Source: Podocnemis expansa
Taxonomy: Eukaryota > Chordata > Testudines > Podocnemididae
Assembly: GCA_007922195.1 (NCBI GenBank)
Contig: ML681997.1
Location: forward strand, 6,767,156-6,831,155
Length of the DNA: 64,000 nucleotides
Reading direction: 5' to 3'
The notes below the pieces were generated by a model, which was not told the DNA's origin, searched no databases, and was given only the letters and a program-made list of their open reading frames with translations. This document shows, in pieces, positions 58,189 to 64,000 of the stretch. Each line of letters starts with the position of its first letter. Positions within the stretch are counted from its first letter, which is position 1. The position numbers and the translations under genes were made by a program.

Positions 58189-58399
58189 AATGTCAGACTA
58201 TCGTGAATGAATGGCAAGATGATGATTATCCTCAGGGAGCACGATTTCATCTAAGATGTTACCTATTCAATCCATCAGACTTCCTGCTCTTGCCATCTGA
58301 TTTCTATACAGGGGGCTTGAGTGTTTTTGCTCTATTTTAAACAAATGCTTTCACTGTTTACAAAAGGGTCCACCGTCTGCTCCCAAGTACAATGAGCAT

Positions 58400-59003
58400 C
58401 TCTGAGTCCTGCCTTCTCTATCCCCAAATGCATAGCAGCCTTGGGTTTGGCTCCGGGTTGATTCAGCGACCAAGGTGTTCGGCGCCCAAATGGTACTGAC
58501 GGGCATTGACCGAGACTTTAGGCTCGGCACCAGAGATTGGTCCTAGGGTTTAGGTGCCCAGGCCAATGGGTGTGCTGGTGGAGCACTCAGGGCTCAAGCA
58601 GCATCAGAGGCTTGTGCGCTGCTCCCGGCAAGGGATTGGAGGCACAGCTCTCTGTCCTTGTGAGTCTTCCTTTTGAAGGACTGGCAGAGGGAGCAGCTCT
58701 CGGTGAGATGGGACTCACCAAAGCATGCGAGACATTTATCGTGCGGATCGTTGAGTGGGAAAGCTTTGCAGCATCTTAGGCACAGTGTGAAACAAGGCAT
58801 GTTGAATTTCGCAGTAGAAGGCAGGCACTTGCTTACACAAGTTTCTTAGCTAATCCGAAACCGTCACTGAGGGTGGAAAAAGGAACTGGGAGGGTCAAGG
58901 TCATGGTCACCTATATAGCCGTGGCTGTGGCGTAGAGGGGGCGTTGGCCGCGTGCCCTGACCTGAACTGAATGATGTGAGCAGGGCTCGAAGGAGAACAG
59001 AGT
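58400..59003 (-). mobile_element. Second DIRS-type fragment (left terminal repeat and gag start), minus strand
   Basis: 58862-59003 contains 'ggaactgggagggtcaaggt', 'cacctatatagccgtgg' and 'actgaatgatgtgagcag', the DIRS terminal repeat seen at 48003 and 54777. Upstream on the minus strand is the gag start. 58440-58590 reads as Ser/Arg-rich gag-like sequence. The remainder of the element is missing. Confidence 0.75.
58594..58800 (-). pseudogene. DIRS gag N-terminus (second copy)
   Basis: The 68-codon frame has Cys-x2-Cys, 'NDPHDKCLACFGESHL', Cys-x2-Cys and 'SFKRKTHKDRE', parallel to the copy at 48279. The Cys spacing is fully kept here, whereas the 48279 copy has Ser-Tyr where this one has Ala-Cys. 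The frame ends early, so only the N-terminus remains. Confidence 0.7.
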
Positions 59004-59306
59004 GAATTTAAACACAACAGTTCCCACAGAAGCACTGTGAGAAAGAAACCTGAAAGTCCCACAGATGAGGTAGTGTCACCCATATTTCAGCTGCAGTCTC
59101 TGTCCAAGTCCAAAGGCTTGAGTTGCAAGAAGCAGCAACCCTCTTCTTTGTTTGCAGGGATCTTAAGTAGGAATTCATGCAGGCTCTTCTTTCTCTTCTG
59201 GAACCAGCACCATAAAGTCAGCTGACTGGTTAACCAAAACCTCAGTCCCATATGCATGTGCACAAACTCTGCTGCAGAAGACACCGTAGAAAGCAGAAAA
59301 CATCTT

Positions 59307-60236
59307 GGCTATGTTCACACACAAACTTTTATTCTGAAATGAGTTATTTTGAAATAAAATCTTTATTTTGAAATAAGGGAAACATTCAAAGTAAAATAGC
59401 ATGTCTGTGTCTGGACATACTATTTCATTTCAGGAGAAGGGGCATCATGGGAGGTGTGGCAACATGGCACCTGGAAAAGCCATGTTGCCACCCAATCCCC
59501 GGCCTGGGTCTCACCTGGAGAGCCAGGCAGAGGAAAACAGCCCCCCCACTGCTCTTGGGGCAGCGGGGCAGGGACCGTGGGGCACCCCCTCTGCTGTCCA
59601 GCAGGGGGGGGGGTCCCCAGAACGGGCTTCCCAGGCTTGCCAGGGTGCCGGCTGCTGGGGCACTGCCAGTTGGGAGCCCGCTCACCCCAGCAGCCCGGGC
59701 TTGGCGGGGGCTGCCACCCGGGCAGGGGCTGCGGGAGCTGGCTCTGCCCCCTCTGCTGGGTCGCCAGCCCCTGAGCCTGGGCAGCGGGTCCAGCCAGCTC
59801 AGGGACCTGCCGCCCGCCCTGGCTGCATGCAAGTGGGGGCAGTGGGTCCAGCCACCTCGGGACCCGCAGCCTGGCTGGCAGCCGCCAAGCCGAGACAGCG
59901 GGTCCATCCAGCTTGGGGACCTGCTGCCCGCCCTGGCTGACTGCAAGTGGGGGCAGTGGGCAAAGCTGGCTTGCACCCACTCCCCCTCCCCTACACCTTC
60001 CCTCAGTACCCTGGTCAGGGTGCTGATCTGCTTCCTGGCCATGTACCCTAGGAGGAAGGTCAAAGCCCATATTCGAAATAGGGCTGTTTCGAGACAATGC
60101 ATCCCAACCGCGTTGTTTCGAAACAACCCTTTCAAAATAAGGGCTATATCTCTTTCAGGGGAGGTTTGGACATGGCCAGTTTTATTTTGAAAGAACTGTT
60201 GTTGTTTCGAAATCAAAGCCTCATGTGGACACAGCC
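59307..60236. mobile_element. 930-bp Harbinger-like element with GC-rich cargo and 3-bp TSD
   Basis: The ends 'ggctatgttcacacacaaa' and 'tcatgtggacacagcc' are inverted repeats. The trinucleotide ctt is duplicated (59304-59306, 60237-60239). The outer ~130-180 bp on both sides carry the TTTTGAAATAA and TTTCGAAACAA motifs of 34053-34508. The middle 600 bp is GC-rich and includes a minisatellite. Long open frames in the middle overlap in several frames on both strands and are compositional. Confidence 0.82.
59781..59975 (+). repeat. Minisatellite, about 57-bp unit, 3.3 copies
   Basis: Units begin with 'gcagcgggtccagccagctc' at 59781, then at 59839, 59895 and 59953. Spacings are 58, 56 and 58 bp. 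Units one and three share 'ctgcccgccctggct', while unit two is more diverged. Confidence 0.75.
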
Positions 60237-60239
60237 CTT

Positions 60240-61225
60240 GCTGTTCATTCTTGACTCAGCTTCTTCCATGAACACTGGGTAGTTGGGCTCTTCTCATTGC
60301 AGCTCTCTTCATGGCTGCTGCTCTCAGGCATCTGACCACAGCCGCACTAGAAAACCGAGTGGAGTATGCTCAGTGCAACCATCCACTCAGTTTCCAGAAG
60401 CTTCTGGATCTGAGCAGCCAAATCTGCTCAGCACCATCACCTAGTCTCAAGAGATCCCTAAGAGATAGCTCCTTTTTAGGCATATGGGTTACAGTAGCAT
60501 ATGGTGATTTCACAAATATATGTTGAGATTGATCCTTTAGAGCAAAAATAAGGCTCACCAGCCTGATTTTGCAGGAACTTTAGTTTTCTCAGCAGTGGTA
60601 CTCCATTGGTTTCAGTGGAGTTGCTCCTTCAAAGCAGTCTCAGTGAAGTCAGTCAGGTCTGTGATTTTAAACTGTAAAGGCACAGAAAAGCTAACACAAA
60701 CTTCTTCAGCCACAAGCACAAATGACTGTTGCATATACAAAGGACCAATTTGTCCAGGGATGCTTGCAGTTTAGGTCCAGGCACTTTGGCCTCTGCATTT
60801 TGACATACAGATTTGCAAAAAGTGTTTTGGTATTGTTAACCTAAATCCGGGAGATAACTGGCAGACCTGGCTGTGAGTCTAGCATCCAAAAATGAGGCAC
60901 TTCCAATTTAAAAAACAGACAAGTTGCATTTAACTTTAAACACACATGCACACACAGCAAAACAGAGTAAACCTGCATTTATGATAGGGATTAAATTGGC
61001 AGAATCAGGGCAGTCCAGATGGTGTGGAGAGGATCACTGAGATTTTCCGTTTAAACTCTCATGAGGTAGGAAATGGCTTTCCAAAGCTGATGCCTCATGA
61101 TGCCCACTTGGTGTGGCCAGCCAACACACCTTGCCAGGACCTTGATAAAGTAGAGGTTTGAACTATAACCGAACTTGCTTTGTGACTTCATATAATACAA
61201 CTGTACGCTCATTGCAAGGCTCTGT
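60240..61225. other. Non-coding sequence, nothing recognised
   Basis: No frame over about 72 codons and no repeat ends other than the small piece near 60585-60660. Confidence 0.4.
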
Positions 61226-61450
61226 GGCTATGTCTACACTAGCAAATTAGTTTGGACTAAGCAAGCTTAGTCCAAACTAATTTGATCCCTGCCTACACTA
61301 GGCTTTGCCTAGTTTAAACTAAAAAAAGCATGGCTAGTTCGAACTAAAAGTTAGTTCGAACTAGAAGAACGCACTTAGTTCAAACTAAGTTTCGAACTGC
61401 TTAGTTTGGCTCACCGAGTGTGAACTAAGATTTTAGGTGAAGACATAGCC
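61226..61450. mobile_element. Harbinger-like MITE (225 bp)
   Basis: The ends 'ggctatgtctacactagc' and 'gtgaagacatagcc' are inverted repeats. The interior has perfect palindromes such as 'aagcaagctt' and 'ttagttcgaacta'. The flanks tgt and agt are not a clean duplication. Confidence 0.7.
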
Positions 61451-61559
61451 AGTGAGTTTGAATCCCCTCAGATGGCTAGTTTGCTTTCATGGAACAATGC
61501 TGTTAGAATCACCGGTAAGCCCTTTTCAAAAGCTTATCTGACGCCTGTGCCAGATTTAA

Positions 61560-61824
61560 GGGCGTCTACATGGCAAAAAAAAAAAAAAAGACCCTGTAGG
61601 AGCAAATCGCACTGCCCAGATTAACCGACTCCAGCTCACGCTGTGGAGCTAAAAATAGTGTGGCCATTCAAGTTTGGGCCGAAGCCCAGACTTGGAGACT
61701 CTTCCCCTTTGACAGGTTTCAGAGCTGGAACGTGTGCTCTGCTACTTTTAACCCTGCAACATAAGCCTGATCCTGGCTCTGAGGTTCACTGCTGCAGCGT
61801 TTTGGTTGTGGTGTAGATGTACCC
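61560..61824. mobile_element. TIR element, 265 bp
   Basis: The ends 'gggcgtctacatggcaa' and 'gtggtgtagatgtaccc' are imperfect inverted repeats. An A-run follows the left end. The flanks taa and tac differ at one base. It resembles 36704-37004. Confidence 0.55.
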
Positions 61825-61994
61825 TACAACAGTAAGATAAACTAGCCAAGATTTTCAGAAGTAACTAAGGATTTTGGGGACCCACCCTGGCACAGATGAA
61901 AGGGGCCTGGTTTTCCAAAATGCTGTGCATGTACCCACCCCTGATCAATCAGGGTTTTCTACAGTGCTTTTGAATTGGGGACTCAAAATCAGTA

Positions 61995-62292
61995 AGAGTA
62001 CATCTACGCTGCAGCTTGGAGTGAACCGCTTAGCCTGGGTAAGGAGCAGGGCTTGCACTGGTTCACTGACAATAGCTGCTGGGACATGTTGATGCAGGAG
62101 GAGTCACAGGCTAACCATCCAAACTCATGCCCACCCAATGCTTGAGTCTGAACTCATGTGGCTAACCCAAGCCTGTTCCCATGCCATGACCTCCACGCTG
62201 CTATTTTCAGTGTGCTAGCAGTAGCCACACCAGCACAAGTGTATTTACCTGGTGGGGATGCTCACTGCCAGTTGTGGTGTAGACTGCCCTTC
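61995..62292. mobile_element. TIR element, about 300 bp
   Basis: The left end 'agagtacatctacgctgcag' and right end 'gtggtgtagactgccctt' are imperfect inverted repeats of the same CTACAC-type family. It is non-coding. Confidence 0.5.
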
Positions 62293-63730
62293 ATTCCTTC
62301 TGAAAAATCTTGGCCTCTACACCCAATACATTAACACCCAAACATCAAATCACACTGTGCAGGCCAATCCATTTTCCACTGATCACACAAAAAATCTTTT
62401 CATGTAGCAAAATGGGTCCGTTTGGAAAACTGATTTCTTATTGGCAACTCTTGTTCAGTTGATGATAACTCACCACTGGTGTCGAGTTATGCATAATTCA
62501 GACTGTGGAAAGACAGGGCCTACAGGCTGGATTCTGATTTTGCACATAGAGTGGATGCATTTATCACTCCGATGACATGATTAAAGAATAATTTCCACTT
62601 CCTACAACCTCCCAATCCACACACCAGAATCAAAGATAAATGTCCATTTGTCACCAGAGCTACTATAAGGAAAGGATTACCCTTTATGGACTTAATTTTC
62701 ATAAGTGGGCTCTCAATTTGTGCCTGCAATCAACTAGGAGAACAAATTATCCTGGACACATGCTTAAGAGCCATTCTTGAAAATCTGATCCCATAAACAC
62801 ACTGACAGTTATGCTTCTTCGAAAGGATGTGTTTCAAGGAGATTTCCTCAGTGCAGTAAGCCCCCAGTGCAGAGAAGAGATGGCAGTTCATTCTTAGGAC
62901 AAAGCAGAACCTACAGAATTTTCTCTTGGGAATTCACAGGCACAAGAATTTTGCTGAGGCCAAGAACCAAGGAAGGTTGAGAAAAAGACAGGACCTATAT
63001 ATGGATATCAGGAATATGCAGAGTATTCATGATTAAGGATGATCATTCGGTAAGGGATGTTAACCCTCATGCTTCAGGGATTAAGCCAATCTCTAATTAG
63101 CAGAGAACTGGATAAGACCTAACTGCGGCATGGGTAGGGTTACCAGATGTCTGGCAAAAGGTGGACATGTCCTCCTTTTTGCCCTGACGTCCTCCAGGTA
63201 TTTGAGAAAAAGTGGATTTTGGCTAGCTTTTTGCCAGATGCTGGTGTGGCAGTCTAAAAATAGATGTGGCCATGAGCATGTCATGGCTAACGTGTTCCCC
63301 TGCTGGCTCAGGGGGCTGCGGTGGGCAGGAGTGAGCCAGACAAATCCTCTCCTCCCCTCCCCTGCCCTCCCTTCCTTTCACAGCACCTGGCCTGGGGAGG
63401 TCCTGCCGCTACTGGCCTGAGAGGTGCGTGCAGCCCGTGTCCCCTCTTGCCAGAGCCGGTGCCACATTTAGCTTCCAACCCCAAGCAGGCTCCCCAGCTG
63501 TGAGTTCCTGCAGTGGGTCCCTTCCCGATCCTGCCCCTAACACGAGCTGCCTGGGCTGCCTGTGTGATGAGGTTGGCTAGCTGCCCTGGCTTCCTTGCTT
63601 CTGTGTGGTATGTACTGTACACCTGTCTGACTCCTGAGAGCTAATGAGGTAGATAGTTGGGGTTTCGGTACCCAAACTGCAGCCACATACGTCCTGGGAT
63701 TGCAGTGCAAACATGTCCTTGGCTATGGCA
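62293..63730. other. Non-coding; possible repeat starting at 63134
   Basis: 63134-63250 shares 'gggttaccagatgtctgg' and 'atgtcctcctttttgcc' with 14663-14710. 63290-63600 is GC-rich with overlapping frames. No gene recognised. Confidence 0.4.
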
Positions 63731-63907
63731 AAAGAAGCAAGGAGTCCAGTGACCCTTAAAGACTAACAAATTTATTTATCACATGAGCTTTTGTGGGAGA
63801 AAATCCCACTTTGTCAGATGCTTTGAGGACAGAGGAACTTACAGAATAGGATGAAAATAAAAACGGGAGTGTAAGACATGGGTCACACTGTAACATGACC
63901 TGATCCT
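63731..63907 (-). mobile_element. Penelope-like 3' end (minus strand)
   Basis: The plus text 'aagcaaggagtccagtgacc', 'aagactaacaaatttattta', 'agcttttgtgggagaaaatc' and 'ccactttgtcagatgctttg' is the reverse complement of the pseudo-LTR. It continues into the 3' UTR ('cttacagaataggatg', 'gtaacatgacctgatcc'). On the minus strand the hammerhead-like core reads CTGACAA with a perfect 6-bp stem II, then AAAA. Confidence 0.75.
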
Positions 63908-64000
63908 ATTATTCTTTTGTTATTTTTTATTATACAGAGGTCTAATATTTTTGTTGCTGTTCTTTGAGCATCTTTTAGTTTTACTGTCTTTTCAATATCA

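Noticed and set aside
59401..60216. Long ORFs of 179-263 aa in several frames
   Set aside because: GC-rich cargo and minisatellite inside a TIR element; Gly/Pro/Ala-rich translations with no recognisable domain.

Overview
The window looks like repeat-dense vertebrate nuclear DNA. A turtle (Testudines) is the best guess and another non-avian sauropsid is possible. The evidence is the mix of CR1 LINE 3' ends, Penelope-like elements whose pseudo-LTR carries the familiar 'actaacacggctgcc' terminus, many short hAT-type elements with 8-bp target-site duplications (TSDs), and a DIRS tyrosine-recombinase retrotransposon. I found no confident host exon, tRNA or rRNA gene. Bacterial-style features are absent. 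The window is probably intronic or intergenic.

Layout. 1-16.6 kb is mostly unique non-coding DNA with scattered CR1 ends, small hAT elements, an old MIR SINE split by a TIR element, a Harbinger-like MITE (12954-13421) and Penelope pseudo-LTR pieces. 15.8-16.3 kb is a candidate regulatory element. 16.6-20.6 kb holds a Penelope-like copy with a decayed GIY-YIG endonuclease, then a 0.7-kb Penelope palindrome lying between two LTR-like sequences in opposite orientation. 20.6-33.9 kb is mostly unique, with CR1 ends, a GC-rich patch and one unexplained minus-strand ORF. 33.98-34.67 kb is an inverted Penelope pseudo-LTR unit with an 11-bp TSD and a MITE inside one arm. 34.7-48 kb has an LTR-like stretch and more small transposons.

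48.0-55.0 kb is a nearly full-length but dead DIRS element: inverted terminal repeats, gag-like, RT/RNase H and tyrosine recombinase regions, and an internal complementary region. Its gag is split by a 1.65-kb hAT element, which itself contains a Penelope 3' end and a 290-bp polypurine tract. 55-60.3 kb carries three GC-rich elements bounded by exact TSDs and a second DIRS fragment on the minus strand. 60.3-64 kb has further TIR elements and a minus-strand Penelope end.

The most interesting signal is in the Penelope family. Its copies share a hammerhead-ribozyme-like core just inside the pseudo-LTR, and several copies are inverted units, at least one flanked by a TSD as if inserted whole. All coding remnants seen are decayed transposon genes, so nothing here is expected to act as a pathway. 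Coordinates of old repeats are approximate unless a TSD fixes them.
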